Below are positions 1-13,129 of a stretch of 64,000 nucleotides of DNA, one piece after another (positions within the stretch are counted from its first letter, which is position 1; each line of letters begins with the position of its first letter). The position numbers were made by a program, and so were the translations under genes. A model generated the notes under the pieces. The model was not told the DNA's origin and ran no database searches. It was given only the letters and a program-made list of their open reading frames with translations. Source of the stretch: Thermothielavioides terrestris NRRL 8126 (Eukaryota > Ascomycota > Sordariomycetes > Sordariales > Chaetomiaceae); the NCBI RefSeq assembly GCF_000226115.1, contig NC_016457.1, positions 7,502,001-7,566,000 on the forward strand, in the 5' to 3' direction.

Positions 1-3000
1 TCTAGTTTTATAAACGTATAAATAGATAGTAGATACTAAAGCTATAGAGCTATTAGCGAAAGAGTATATTAGCGGTTAGGGATTAAGCAAATAAGCCTAT
101 CGACTCCCTATACCCTAGGCGTTATAGTTAAAGGGGTATAAATTATAAAGAAAATTATATATATTATCTAAGTTATAATAGATATTAATAGGTAGATCAG
201 TGTTGCTATATTCTATATAGTTCTAGGACTAGCCTATAACGTTATTCTAGGGCTCCCCTAGATAAACTATTGTAAGATTATACTAGACCTAGCTAATAGG
301 GTCTTTATCGTTAATTTATAAAGCGGCCTATAGGTATATAAGTGCTCTTTATAGTAGAAAGAAACCAACATTACCCTAATTATAGGTATAGTATTTATAG
401 GCTTAGCCTATAAAGTATAAAAGAAGAAGTCTAAAGGAGCCTAAGATACGTTCCTCGTCACTAATATCTATAAGATGACTACTATACTAGGGGCGGCCGT
501 CTCCTAGCCTAACGCCGACCTAGACTTAAAGATCACTTTACTAGAGGAGCTACAAGACTTCGTCGACCTCTTTAACAAAGAAAAGGCAAATAGTCTACCC
601 CCCTATTAGAGAGAGGCCGACTATTATATCTATCTTAAGATAGGCCTAGACGAGAAACCTCCCGAGCTCCTATAGGGACCTTTATATAATATACTAAGGG
701 ACTACCTCCTAGAGATTTAGAAGTAGGTCGTAGACCTAATGGACAAAGGATAGATCTAGGTAAACTCCTTATTAGTAGTCGCCCTAGTCCTCTTTATAAA
801 GAAGCTAGAAGGGGGATAGAGGTTCTATATAGATTACTAGGCTTTGAACAAGATTACTAAGCAAGACTAGTACCTACTCCCTTTGATTAAAGAGACTCTC
901 TAGTCCCTAGCTAGGGCTAAATGGCTTACGAAGCTAGACGTTAAAGCTACCTTCTATTGTATCTAGATAGCTAAGGGGGACAAGTACCTTATAGTATTTC
1001 GTATAAGGTTTAGGCTATTTAAGTAGCTAGTCTACCCCTTTAGGCTTGTAGGTACTTCTATAATGTTCTAGAGATATATCAATAACGCCCTTAGCCTAAT
1101 ACTAGAGGACTATATAACGATATACTTTAACGATATCTTAGTATACTCGAATAGGAGCTAGAAGGACTATATAAAGAAGGTATATAAAGTCCTTTAGAGG
1201 CTAAGGGATATAGGCCTTAACCTAGACCTTAAGAAGTATATATTTACAGTGAAAGAAGTTAAGTACCTAGAGTATATTATAGAGGTAAGAGTCTATATCT
1301 ACCCTAACCCTAAGAAGATCAAAGCTATCTATAAGTAGGAGGTACCTTATAGAGTCTAAGGAGTATAGAGCTTCCTTAGGTTCACTAACTTCTATTACGA
1401 TTTTATCCCTAACTTCTTTAAGAAGATAGCCCTATTGATACGTTTTACCTATAAAAATGTCCTATTCCACTAGGGCAAAAAGGAATAGGAGGCCTTTGAT
1501 ATATTTAAGGCTATATTTATATTAGAGCCAATCTTCGCTTAGTAGGATCCTAAGAGGGAGACGATTATAGAAGTGGACTATTCTAGTATAGTACTTAGCG
1601 GGTACTTGTCTTAGCGGGGGGAGGACAAGGTCCTTTACCCTATAGCCTACTATTCTACGAAACTAAGCTCTACTAAATGTAACTATACTATCTACGATAA
1701 AGAGCTATTAGCTATTATCTTATACCTTAAGGCCTAGTTAGCGGAGCTTCGAAGCGTAGTAGCCCTCTTTACTATCTTGACCGACTATAAGAATCTTAAG
1801 TACTTTATTTAGCTATGTCCGATCAGTGAACAATAGGCTAGATAGGCAAAGACACTCTCCTTGTTCAACTTTAAGCTAAAGTACTAGCTAAGATCCTAGG
1901 CCTTACGCCCTAATACGCTCTCCTAGCGTAAGTAGGACGAGCCTAAAGACAACTAGTATATCGCCTAGCTACTTCTTCTAATTAAGGTATATTAGACTAG
2001 TATATAAGAGGAGGCTAGGCTACCTATAGGAGAAACGCTCTTTAAGGATAAGTAGCTCGCTACCCTATAGAACGAGGGTGTTGCTAAAGACGAGCACTAC
2101 GTTTACCGGCTCTAAGTCGTCTACGACGGAGCTTAGAAGTTTCTTAAGAAGGCGAATACAATATAGACCTAGATCGTAGACTACTCCCTTAATACGTAAA
2201 GTGCGCTTTAGTTCTATAGCTGTCTCTAGCTCCTTATATAGGAACCTTTAACTACTATAATTATCTAGTAGATTTATAACTTAGCTATATCGAGATACCT
2301 AGGGCGTAATAGGCTATTTAAAATACTTTAGAGAGATTATTACTAGGACCTTATATTGTTCGATATAAAGTGGTTTATTAGGAATTGCAATTAGTACTAT
2401 TAGAGTAAGATCTCCTAATAGCTATATCAAAGGCTTCTATAGCCCTTGCCTATCTCTAATCGCTTTTAGAAATAGATCTCTATTGACTTTATAACCGACC
2501 TTTCTACGAAAGACGAAGGAGCGCTTAGCTACCTTATAGTGATTATTAACCATCTCTCTAAATATATATAGCTTAAGGTAATATACTTGATAAAAGTAGA
2601 AGAGTATACCTTTCGATTCTATAACGTATAGTAGCGTTTCTATAGGTTTCTAACTTAAATTATAACTGACTATAGGTCGGACTAGCTAAATAGGTTCTAA
2701 ACTACGTTATATAAGGTGGTAGGGGTAGAGCAACTCTTATCGACTTCTTACTATCCCTAGATAGATAGAGGGATAAAGTAGGTCAACTAAGAGGTATAGG
2801 CAATTCTCTAGATCTTTATCTCCTTTATATAGTACAACTAGCTTAAACATTTCTTAGCCTACTAGTTTATACTCAACAATAGGGACTTGTCTATAACTAG
2901 AGTAAGCCTAAACTACCTCCTCTATAGGTTCGATATAAGCCTTATATAGCTTATTACAATCTCGACGGCGCTTATAGCATCCCTAGAAGGTTGCGTCGCT

Positions 3001-5937
3001 AGGTTCCTCTATTATCTAAAGAAGGAGATAGAGTAGATCTAAGCAGCTATCGTATATATATAGTAGTGGTAGTAGATAAATATAAACTGCTCCTACTATC
3101 TAGCTAAGAGGTTCTAGGTAGGGGACAAGGTATAGCTCTCTCTATATAATATAAAGACGAACCGCCCTAGTAAGAAGTTCGACTAGCTAAATGTTAAATA
3201 TAAGGTGGTCGTAGTACCAACCTCGTTAACGATGATACTCGATATACTAAACGGTCTATACCCAACCTTTTATATTAATTTAGTTGAGCGAGCGACTTCC
3301 GACCTATTCCCTTTATAGAAAGTTATAGATAAGAGACTAGACCCTATATAGGTTATATTGGAGGAGGGTATTCCCTAATAGGAATATAGAGTAGAGGCAA
3401 TCCTTAAAGCTTAGAATACGAGAGGGAGAGGGAATAACTATAATATATACGTTAAGTAGGTAGGTTATAATAAACTAACGTAGAAGCCTTTAAAGAACTT
3501 CCTAGAGACTACTACACTTAACGAGTTTAAATAGGAGTAGAGAGATATACAATACAATAATGGGCTAGTATTAAACTAGAGGAGGAAAGGGAAACGTCGT
3601 ATTTATATATAGACTACCCTATAAAGATTAGCTATTTAGATAAATACAACTATATAGATATAGGAAAACTACGATATACCTAAGTCTAGTTATCCTCCTA
3701 AACCTAGATAGAATGGAACTATATACGAAAAAACAATAGGACGTACTAACAACGTTACTTATTCAAGGTCTATAATAGGACCTATATTAGTAATCTCTTC
3801 CTCATCTTCAAATAGGTATATAGATAGAGCAAGCGTATAAGGAGGTAGAGCGGCGATGCAAAGGGTCTAAGGCAAGGGCTATATATACATTTGATAGGCA
3901 TATAGTACATCCTCTATTAAAGAGAAAGGGCGTTGACCATAGTATAGGTTATAGGCAGGGGAACATATATAGGGAGAGTAGTAGGGGCGGGACCCCTAAA
4001 GGGTATAGATGGGCAAGGGGGCAATAAATGTAATAATATAGTCTATAAGGTGTAAATTCGTCTCTAGGACAGTTGCCTAAGACTATACTATAGTATAAAC
4101 AGCCTCTACAATATACCGATTCTCTCGTTAGGAGAAATCTAGATATTACACTATATACTCAACTAGGTAGCTATAATACTATATAGCGAGGTTGTCCTAA
4201 GGAGCCTAGTATAGAACTAAGGCTCTTTATTAACCTAGGGTCAAAGGAGATAAAGGGGGGGCTAGAAGTATATCGAATATAAAGGTAGAGTATATTAGAG
4301 ACCAATGCTACAAAGCTATACTAATTACGTTATAGAAGCTATATACGAAAGTACTAAATTATAGCGTTAAAATAGTATAATAGGCTAGCTTAGTCTTAGT
4401 CTTCTTTTAGGTAGGCTTGGCGACGGCTTAGTTGTCGATATAAAACTTAACTAAACGTTTTAGACTAGTGTATAAAGAGGCGTTTATCGCTTAGAGTGTT
4501 AGATCTTAATAGCATTTGGTATAGGCTTTAGTATATTCTAAGCAGCTTTCTCCCTAGCTCTAAACGTAATCTACTAAATTACTATAAAGAAGCTATTCAA
4601 TATAATTGAGGTAGACGTCTCCCTCCTTCTCTAGGAAGGCGTTATCCTTATCGTTAGAATCTCCCTCTATAATATAGCTACTAATAGTATAACGAGAGGA
4701 GTTACTATAGTTGTTACAATTCTATCTAGGACGTTGTTAGCTTCTAGTCTAGGGTCAAAGTAGGTCTAATATAGGGTAACGTATATTACGATCTTAGTTG
4801 TCGTTCCCTCTAGGACAATGTCCTTCGCTATTATCTCTAAAAGAAGCGACTACTACCAATATTATAGTAGATAAGTCTTAGGAACGTATTGGAATTATAA
4901 AGGAAATAGAAAGCTACTATAAAGGGCAAAGCAAATAGATAGAACGTATATAAGCTATATATATAAAGGAGGCGGCTAGGGGACTAAATAAGTATAAAAA
5001 GAAAGGATTATAGGATAAGTCGAATATAAAATGGAAATATAGCGGATATAGTTAGTAAAGTGGTTAGACATATAATAACGACGATAAGGCTAATACAATA
5101 AGAATATAGACGCTAGACGACTATATAGCTTATATAAGAAGAGGCTAACAATATATAAGGTAAATATTCAACGAAGTGAGTAGGAGGTAAAAAAAAATAT
5201 AAAGAGTAGAAGATATATATAAAATAGAAATATAATAAACAAGGAATATATATAAAGTAGGATAAAGAGAGAAATGTCGATATACAAATAGGAGGAAGAC
5301 AAAGTTATAGGAGTAGAGAGAAGGTGTATACTAGAAACGAGAAGAGAACGTAGAGAGCGAGTTTATATAAAGGAAGAGGTTTTATTAGCAATGGGCGAGG
5401 GGTCTATTATACTCGATTAGCGGGTACGCCTTATACGATACAGCTACTATAGAGGAGAGCGCGAGGCGAGGAAGGGGCTAATCAGCGTCCTATAAGAGTA
5501 AGGTAAATAAACAACCTACGGCTAGGTAGCAAGATTATAGGTAGTAGCGCTAAGCTACCTAAATACTAGGTTAGACATTGGCGTTCGCTATAATCGACCC
5601 TACGCCGCGCTAGATCCGCGTTTGGCGCTACGCTACGTATACCCTAAACCAGCTCCTTATTCGGGAAGGGGGGGGTATGTTATAGACCGGGCTATACCTG
5701 GGCTAGGTATATAGGGCTATGCCTAGGATCTATAGCGGTCCTATAACAGGCCCGCTATAGGCCCAAGGTGGACCCGCCTCGCGCCTAGAATAACATTGGC
5801 CCAAGCCCCCTGTATACGAGCCCCTAAAAACTCTATACGCGAGAACCGTAGCCTATACTTCTCCTTTTCTCTCCTTAAGGTAGTTGAATAGAACATTGTA
5901 CGCTTATCTGTAGATGCTATAAGGCTAGCACATTACA
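1..5937 (+). mobile_element. RIP-degraded Ty3/Gypsy chromovirus, 5' end beyond window
   Basis: This is the dead pol region and 3' end of an LTR retrotransposon. Reading the plus strand through stops gives, in order: a protease-like segment (about 200-330, ending in an ILGLPW-like motif), reverse transcriptase (about 700-1500, with FxDDILVYS decayed to YFNDILVYS near 1130), RNase H (about 1560-1850), integrase (zinc region near 2300, catalytic core about 2460-2950) and a chromodomain (about 3385-3540, YVKWVGY). TAG codons replace almost every expected Trp or Gln, as RIP at CpA predicts. The last 2.1 kb before the LTR (3541-5660) is AT-rich and holds nothing I recognise. The 5' LTR is not in the window. 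The element cannot be active. Confidence 0.88.
5678..5937 (+). repeat. 3' LTR of the leftmost Gypsy element
   Basis: A 260-bp segment that begins TGTTATAG and ends CATTACA (TG...CA). A purine tract (GGGAAGGGGGGGG, about 5663-5675) lies immediately upstream, as expected for a plus-strand primer site. No second copy is in the window because the element's 5' end is missing, so the right border rests on the TG/CA ends only. Confidence 0.6.
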
Positions 5938-6660
5938 GTAGGAGTAGTATAACTAGGTATAGAAGTTGGCTCTAGCTGAATATATTTATAACACCTTAGT
6001 ATATTCGGCTATAAAAGCGACTCTAATATACCTCCTTTATAGCTACTACCTATACAATCTAATAGACCTACTTACAAATAGCTTAAGCAACGTTCCTACT
6101 ATAGAGGAGTGTACTAGGAAGCTTGCTAAAGATTGGGAAAGAATCTATAAGGCCCTAGTGTAAGCTAACAAAGGTTATACAAAGTGGTATAACCGTAAGC
6201 GTATACCTATAACCTTTAGAGTTAGCTAATAGGTTTAAATCGATTTAAAGTATATTCACTAGTAGCGTCTAAGCAATAAATTCGTAAATAAGTATCTTAG
6301 GCCATTTAAAATCATCGCTAATATAGGCAGTAAGAAGATAGTATACCACTTAGATCTCCTACCTATATTTAAGTTCTACCTAGTTTTCTCTATTGCGATG
6401 CTTAAGCTATTTAATAGCAACATATAGGAAGCGCTTATATACTACGATCGTATATAGGTCGTTGTATAGAAGTAGCATTAGGAGGTTGAAGCTATTCTTG
6501 ATTATAGAGGGCTACCTCTCGACAGGTATTTCCTTATTAAGTGGAAGAACTACCTACTAGAGGAGAATACCTAGGAGCTATATAGGTATATTAATAATAG
6601 GCCTTTACTATACGCTTACAAAGTATATATTCAAAATGAGCATAGGCGTAGGCGATAAGT
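5938..6660 (+). mobile_element. 3' remnant of a second Gypsy element (integrase C-terminus and chromodomain)
   Basis: The plus strand, read through stops, gives an integrase tail (LAEYIYN ... KWYNRKR, including an open stretch at 5966-6163) followed by a chromodomain-like segment (EAILDYRG ... YLIKWKNYLLEENT) ending near 6650. The remnant starts directly at the LTR of the preceding element, so it was probably cut when that element inserted and its 5' part would lie left of the window (inference). TAG codons replace Trp and Gln. It has no function. Confidence 0.7.
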
Positions 6661-7827
6661 GGTAGGAATATAATAAGAGTACTAAACAGCGTTTTAATTA
6701 AAGGAAAAAGAAAAGAAAAGAAAAAAGAAAAAACAATGTAAGAGCTATCTACCTACCTAACAGCTACCCCCTATATCGCTAAGTCCTTCTCTAAGCCCTA
6801 AATCGACTCCGTTATAAACTCGTTCACCTATATATTACTAGCACCCTCCTTACTACCCTACTCCTCTCCCTCTCCCTCCTATACCGTACCCCCCTCCTCC
6901 AATACGTCGAAGCACTTTACTATCTCCTAGATTATATTCTTTAAGTATTAGCTATATATACGCTTTGTAAACGCAATGGACTTATAGACTTACTACTATA
7001 CCCTCTATACCCTTTATCTACTACTTTAGTGTAGCTAGCCTCTTCGCTACCTCCTCTAGTATAGTACTAGGAGGAGAAGGAGGAGGTAGGAGCGGCGTAG
7101 GTACACTAATAAAGTGCTAGAGGCGCCTCTTCAATATACCCTCCACCTTTTGTACCTCCCCCTACTACTTTAAGAAGTTCTTAGAGTAGGCGGTAGAGGT
7201 GACTAGAGTACCGCTAATAGCTTTATAGGCCACTATAAACACGTCGACGACGCCTTAGACAAGCGTAGCTAGCTAGAACGTACTTAGTATATACATTGTA
7301 TATATAGGGGAGATACTTAAAAACTTACCTTTTTGTCGGTGGCGAAGTAGTCCCTTTTATCGAGGGCTTCGATAAAGCTGTAAACTATAGCGAGGGCAAT
7401 AGGATAAATCTTCATTTTTTTAGAGGAATTAGCAATAGTGTAATACGTATATAATAAAAATGTAGGTTTTAGCTTTAAGGCGCTAAGGTTAGCGCCTTTA
7501 AAGGAGGAGGGCAACTTATAGCTAGGCAAATATAGTTTTTCTATATACACTCAATATAGTATAAACTAGAACCTATAAATATATTAGATACAATAGACAT
7601 ATAACTTATATATAGGTATATACTAGCTTAATAGTAGTAGACAAGGGCGCTACTACTATCGAAAAACTTAGCTATACAATGGTAGCAGCTACTATTGTTA
7701 GTATATATATAGCCTACGCCTCTAATATACTTCGATTATACTCTCTATACTTATAGAATAATGTAGGTAGCGCCTATAGGGACTCTCTTCTTAGGCGTTG
7801 AATTAAGGTCATTAGACTACTATACTA

Positions 7828-8193
7828 TTAGCGATTACGTTGCTCCCTATCTACGTCCTCTCTATATATTGCCCTTCTCTTATAGCCGAAGCTGCCTTTA
7901 TACGAAGTCGGAGGCTTAGATTCCTCTATCTCTTTGTCCTTGTCCTCTTCCTTCTTTTCCTCCTTTTTATCGTCGTTAGTAGGCGTAGCCGCTACGCTAG
8001 ATATACACTCTATAGAAGCTATAGGCACATCGTCGGTAGACGACTCTGCTTCGCTAGTAAAGCGCTCTTTAGACGCTATATTAATAGGCCAGAAGCCTAG
8101 GCTTAAAAACAACTTTAATATAATTGCTTCTACCCAACGTATTAGTAGTGTCCGCCCTATACTATCTATTGATATTTTAGCGTTGAAGGTCAT
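7828..8193 (-). pseudogene. Open fragment of an unidentified repeated gene
   Basis: A 121-residue open frame inside a RIP-like block. It begins MTFNAKISID, has a hydrophobic stretch around residues 20-38, and continues into a highly charged Lys/Asp/Glu segment (about residues 73-90). A second open piece in the same direction (7550-7317) may belong to the same relic. No known domain is recognised. It could be a fragment of a transposon-encoded protein or a chance survivor; I do not regard it as a working gene. Confidence 0.25.
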
Positions 8194-8948
8194 TTACAAA
8201 GCGTAGCTAGAAATAAATAAGTTATTTGAATCTACTATATTATTAGCGCACTATTATATTCTTCCTACTAGCTATATAGCGAGTTCGCTAGCTATATAGC
8301 TCTTATATACTAGAATCGCTAAAGCTATCCTATTGATTAAGAGCTATCTTGCCAATCGACTAAACTATTATAGGGCGACCTACTAAGGAGAGGCGAGGGC
8401 GGGAACGCTAAAAAAATAAATTATCTATAGAGCGAAGAAGTTAGCTATATATATACGATTAGAGGGAGTGTTAGGAGGAAGTAGAGGGCATATATACAAT
8501 CGTAATTGTAGGCCAGTATCGCAATGTCGTTGTAGTAGGCTAGGCACTTAGGTAGGCTAAGCACTTACGAAGATAGTATAAAGGAAGAAAGGAGGAAAGG
8601 AAGGCTAGGAGCTATAAGCCTAAAAAATATACTTAGTAAGGTGGTCTAAGCTTAAAGGGCTTAAAATCCTATATTTCTTATATTATAATATTCTAGTAGA
8701 AGTTTCAATTCCCCTTTTCTATATATATAGCGAAGGCGCTTAGGATATATATAGTATACGCTCCTTACCCCTTTTTCTTTCCTACCGTTACTCTAAATAT
8801 ATATACCTTCTATTTAGTTCTATTTAGCTCTATTATTGCTTTCCTATTTCGGGCCTAAATAGGCCCTAAATAGGCAGCCCTAGATCTAAATAGGCTACTT
8901 CTATCTAAGCCACCCTAGATCATATATATAGAGGAGTAGTTAAATCGA

Positions 8949-9127
8949 TAGAGGCTACGTATATAGGAAGATCGTAAACTACGTATATACTACCTAAACT
9001 ACTACTATATAATCTGCTGCTAGCAGGCTAGGCTATAGGCTAAAGCGCAATTGACAGGAACTATATATATAGCAAGATCGTAAGCTATATATACGCTACC
9101 TAAACTATTGTTATATAGTCCGCCGCT
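8949..9127 (+). repeat. Degenerate tandem duplication, period about 108 bp
   Basis: Two imperfect copies lie in direct orientation. Copy one (about 8949-9022) and copy two (about 9057-9127) share the order: AAGATCGTAA, then GCTA/CGTA-rich sequence, ACCTAAACTA, TATATA, and a TGCTGCTAG or CGCCGCTAG end. The differences are mostly C/T and G/A changes, as expected after RIP. The function is unknown. Confidence 0.55.
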
Positions 9128-9825
9128 AGGTATATAAGGCTACAACCCCGAGGCGCGACTACTATGCCCCTTAGGCTACGGTATAGCAGTCCCTAGGGTT
9201 AGGGACCTTGAAGAAGGAGGGCTCTATTATACCCTGGAACTACCTTAACTCGTAGAGCCCGCCTTGGCACCTAGCATAGCCCTTAGAATGTACCTCGGCA
9301 CCTAGTACAACCTTCAGCCCAACTACCTCGCCCTATATCCGGCACCTAGCGTAGCCTAGCCAACTATAGGGCACTACACAGGTCATCTACGTATACTACT
9401 AGGGCGTACATCAGTAGCCCGGATTATATAAGCTACCTAGAGGAGCGATCGGAGGGGTATAGAGCTAAGCGAAGTATAGGGCATTAGGCTAAGTAAGTAT
9501 AGGGAACTGAGACATTGGGTTAGCAATAGAGCAGATTAGGCGCACTCAGGGAGCTATATAGGCGCTATAGGATAGCCTAAGAAAGGATCTACGAGCTTAG
9601 GAATAGAGGCTAGCCAATATAGAGGAAGATTAAGGGCTAGGATAGGAGAGATAAGGAGGATAGAACTTATAGGCAGTAAGAGAGGCTAGCGTTCAATGCA
9701 ACCACCTGCACCTCCTCTACCCGTAGCTACCCTGTAGCACATGCTCTGCTTATACCTTGCTCGTACTCCGTCACTTCAACGTATACCCCCTTCCTTCTAG
9801 GAGCCCCCACTCCTAACACCTACGA

Positions 9826-12800
9826 GGTAAGAAGTTTATTACTACGATCAATGCTATATCCTTCTTTTATTAATTCGATATATATCTTCTATATTACGAC
9901 CGCTTTACTCTGATTAGCCTTTATAGATTAGAATAGCTGAAAGTATATCTAATAGGCTACTACAATACTCTTATATATATCTAGCGCTTTATAGATTAGT
10001 TGCTTCGCCTTTATACCTCTTTCGCCTATATATTTATTGACGATATTATTATCTTTAGCGACATTGTAGATTAGTACGCTAAGTACCTAGAAACTATCTT
10101 TAGTTTCTTTAAGAAGAAGAATATCTCTATTGCTCCTATTAAATCTTATATCGTATATCCTAGCATAGAGCTACTTAGTTTCTATATCGATAGATTTAGA
10201 CTAACTAATATAGAGCACTGTGTTGCTGCCTTTAGGAACCTCGCCTTTCCAAATAACCTAAAGGCTCTAGAGCAGTATATCGGCGTATTAGGATTTCTAC
10301 GCTATCTAATCCCGTACTATATACAGCTTATCAAGCCTCTCTAGAATTATAAGACTATACTGTTTACGAAAGGCTAAGCTACTGGCTAAGTATAAAATAG
10401 AAACCCTAGTAAGTACGCCGCCTATTGCGCTAAGACCTCCTTCGAATCTACGCCTACTAAGAAAGCCTCCTTCGAAGCTATTTAGAATGCTATCTATAAG
10501 CCGGACCCAACTATTTTAGTCCACTTCGACCTTAATAAGACTCTTTTCTTATAGATCGATAGATACCTAGAGTATAGCTTCGGTATTATAGTGTTCTACC
10601 TTGCTAATAGTTATAAGTAGAAGCCTAGAACTATTATCCTATCGACTTAGGTTTAGCCTATTATATTCCTAAGCTAATACCTTACTAAAGAAGAACTTTA
10701 GTATAGACCTTCTAAATAGGAGGTCGCCTACTTTGTTTAGGTAGTTAAGAAACTACGTACTATAATCTATTCGTTGTATAAGCCTATCATCGTCCTTATA
10801 GATTACGTCTCTACGAAAGGCATCGTCAACTAGACTATTTTAGATACGTTATCTACTAAGTAAGCTAATTATAGGCTTATCAACGCCTCTATCTACCTTT
10901 TGTAATATAATTTAGAGATCTATTATCTTCTAGGCCACTTGAATTTAGTGCCTAATACACTTAGCTATCTAAAGGCTCTATAGGATGACCTAAACTATAA
11001 GAACGGTTCTGTCGACGACGATATAGTCCTCGACAATATCTAGTTCGCCTTTGTGGAAGCGAAGTTGGATAACGACCTTTAAGCTCGCTTTACGGCTATA
11101 TATTCTTATAACACTAAGTATATAGCTATTATTAAAGATTTTACTGTCGAATTAGCTACTAAGGGCAGTAGTAAGATTTTCTTTTAGCCTAGCTTCCTAT
11201 TTATCCTTATAGATAGCCTTCTCTATAATATTCGACCTAACGGATTACATTCACTTTATATACCTTACAATATAATTTAGACTATCTTAGAAGCTACCTA
11301 TAATAAGAAGTAATACTTTAGCATTAAGTAGATATTATACAACTTATAAGGTATATCGATAGCCTATAAAACCTATAACGTTAAAAAGTATATTAAACTA
11401 TACCTAAAGTACTAAGTTAATACAATGGATCGTCGCTTTAAACTAGGCAACTATTAACCAATTCGACTATCTAATACCTTGCCGATATACGTTATCGCTA
11501 TCGATTTTATTCTAGGCCTACCGAAGGTCTTAGCTACTAGTTCGCCCTAGTAGCTTCTAAACTACAACTACTTCGATAGTTTGCTTATAGTATCTTATAA
11601 GTCATTGAAGTGTACCCTCCTTATTTTAGGCAATTCTAGCTATTCGGCTTAGGAATAGGGGTATATTCTAATTCGCTAACTGCTTTTTAGCGACTAGGGC
11701 GTACCTACCGCGATTATCTTCGACTATAATTACAAGTTTATTTCCAACCTTTAGTAAAGCGTTTAGAAGGCTCTAGGCATTAAGTTGCTAATAACGATAT
11801 TCTACTACCTATAAGTGGATAGCTTTTTGGAGTATAAAAACTAGACTATAGAAATTATAATCTGCTTCAATATATTTAAGCGCTCTAAAAGCAATTAGCT
11901 AGATATTATTATACCTCTACAATAGTACTTTAACAACGTTTATACTAAAGCTATTAAATCTTTACTTTATAAGTAGCTCTTTGGCTTTAAGCTTCCTAAA
12001 CCTTTAGAAGCTTTTACTAACTAGGCTACTACTGAGCTAGCTACTATTCTAGCCCTATAAAATGCTCTATATTAGGATGCTTAATTAAGTATAGACTTCG
12101 CTATAGTGTACGTTAAGCGCTATTACAATAGTAAACATCGCGACATTGAGTTTAATATAGGCGACAAGGTTTATTTATACCTATACTATAGTTACTATCT
12201 CCTAGGCAACTCGTCCTAGAAGTATTTATAATAGCGCGCTAGGCCTTTTCTAATTAAACGCTACGTTGGGCGCCTAGTATACGAACTAGATCTCCTAGCT
12301 AATATAGGTATATACCTAGTTGTTTCTATCGCTTATCTTCGCCTAGCCTCTTAGAAAGAGGATCTATTTAGCTATAATATGTTGCCTCCTAGCTTGATCG
12401 TCGACTTTTAATTGGACTACTCTTTAGGTAGCGAATTAGGCAATGAATATAAGGTTGATATAATCTTGAATCATAAGGTTATATGTAAAGGCCTTAAATA
12501 CTTAATTAAATAGACTAGTTATAGCTAAGAAGAGAGCATTTAGAAAACTATATATAAGCTATATTATATATAGTGCCTAATCGACGAATACTAGGCTTAT
12601 AAAGGCGATTATCCAGATTGCCTAGTCTCTTAGGAAGAGCCTCCTATACCTGATTAGGCACCTTAACCGGCCTATAAGCGTAGCTGGCCTCGTAAAAACC
12701 CTGTTCCCGCTAGCGATAACAAGATGTAGAAGAAGCTAGTTGATCGCTATCTAGATTAATCTAGTACTATACTTCTAGCCCTACGTTGTAGTACTCGATT

Positions 12801-13129
12801 AAAGGGTATTTAACGATATAGAGGATCTAGATAGGTAAGGCAATGAGGGCATTGCCGTTTTTTCCTATAGGCCTAGACTTGATATAGGGCAGGAGGAATA
12901 GGGGAGTTATATAACTTATATGTCTATATATATAGATTAGATAAGGGTGCTTTGCGCTCTACGTTGTAGACTTTGTAACGCTAGGCCCATTTGGGCAGGC
13001 GGTGTACGTATATATATTCTGCCCTATAGATATATATTTCTTAGCATACTACCGCCTAGATCTTCGATCTACTACTATCATCAATCTATATCTTATTATT
13101 CTACGTATCTATAGCACTTCTTCGCATTA
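9826..13129 (+). mobile_element. 5'-truncated, RIP-degraded Gypsy element (same family as 16585-32358)
   Basis: The plus strand is homologous to the reverse complement of the large minus-strand Gypsy. From about 9826 there is reverse transcriptase (GKKFITTI..., then FIDDIIIFSD near 10035), RNase H (about 10500-10850), integrase (about 11000-12400) and a 3' LTR at 12880-13129. Stops interrupt all frames. The 5' LTR, gag and protease are missing; the left border is approximate because homology fades among less mutated sequence just upstream. With the 16585-32358 copy it forms an inverted pair of related repeats, a suitable substrate for RIP (inference). Confidence 0.82.
12880..13129 (+). repeat. 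3' LTR of the truncated Gypsy (inverted copy of the 250-bp LTR family)
   Basis: A 250-bp LTR starting TGATATAGGGC and ending CGCATTA (a RIP form of CGCATCA). It is the reverse complement of the LTRs at 16585-16834 and 32109-32358, and the length matches exactly. The internal sequence just before it (CCTATAGGCCTAGACT) matches the internal sequence next to the LTR at 16834. Confidence 0.85.

Larger units (their letters stand above)
6661..9825. other. AT-rich, RIP-like block with no identified gene
   Basis: About 3.2 kb rich in TA, CTA and TAG. I see no reverse transcriptase, integrase or transposase motifs. On the minus strand a relic-like reading runs from about 8193 down to 6750 with two open stretches (8193-7828 and 7550-7317); their family is unknown to me. 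The part at about 9130-9800 is less AT-rich, contains the phrase GGCACCTAG several times, and may be a separate, less mutated fragment. No complete gene can be supported. Confidence 0.4.
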
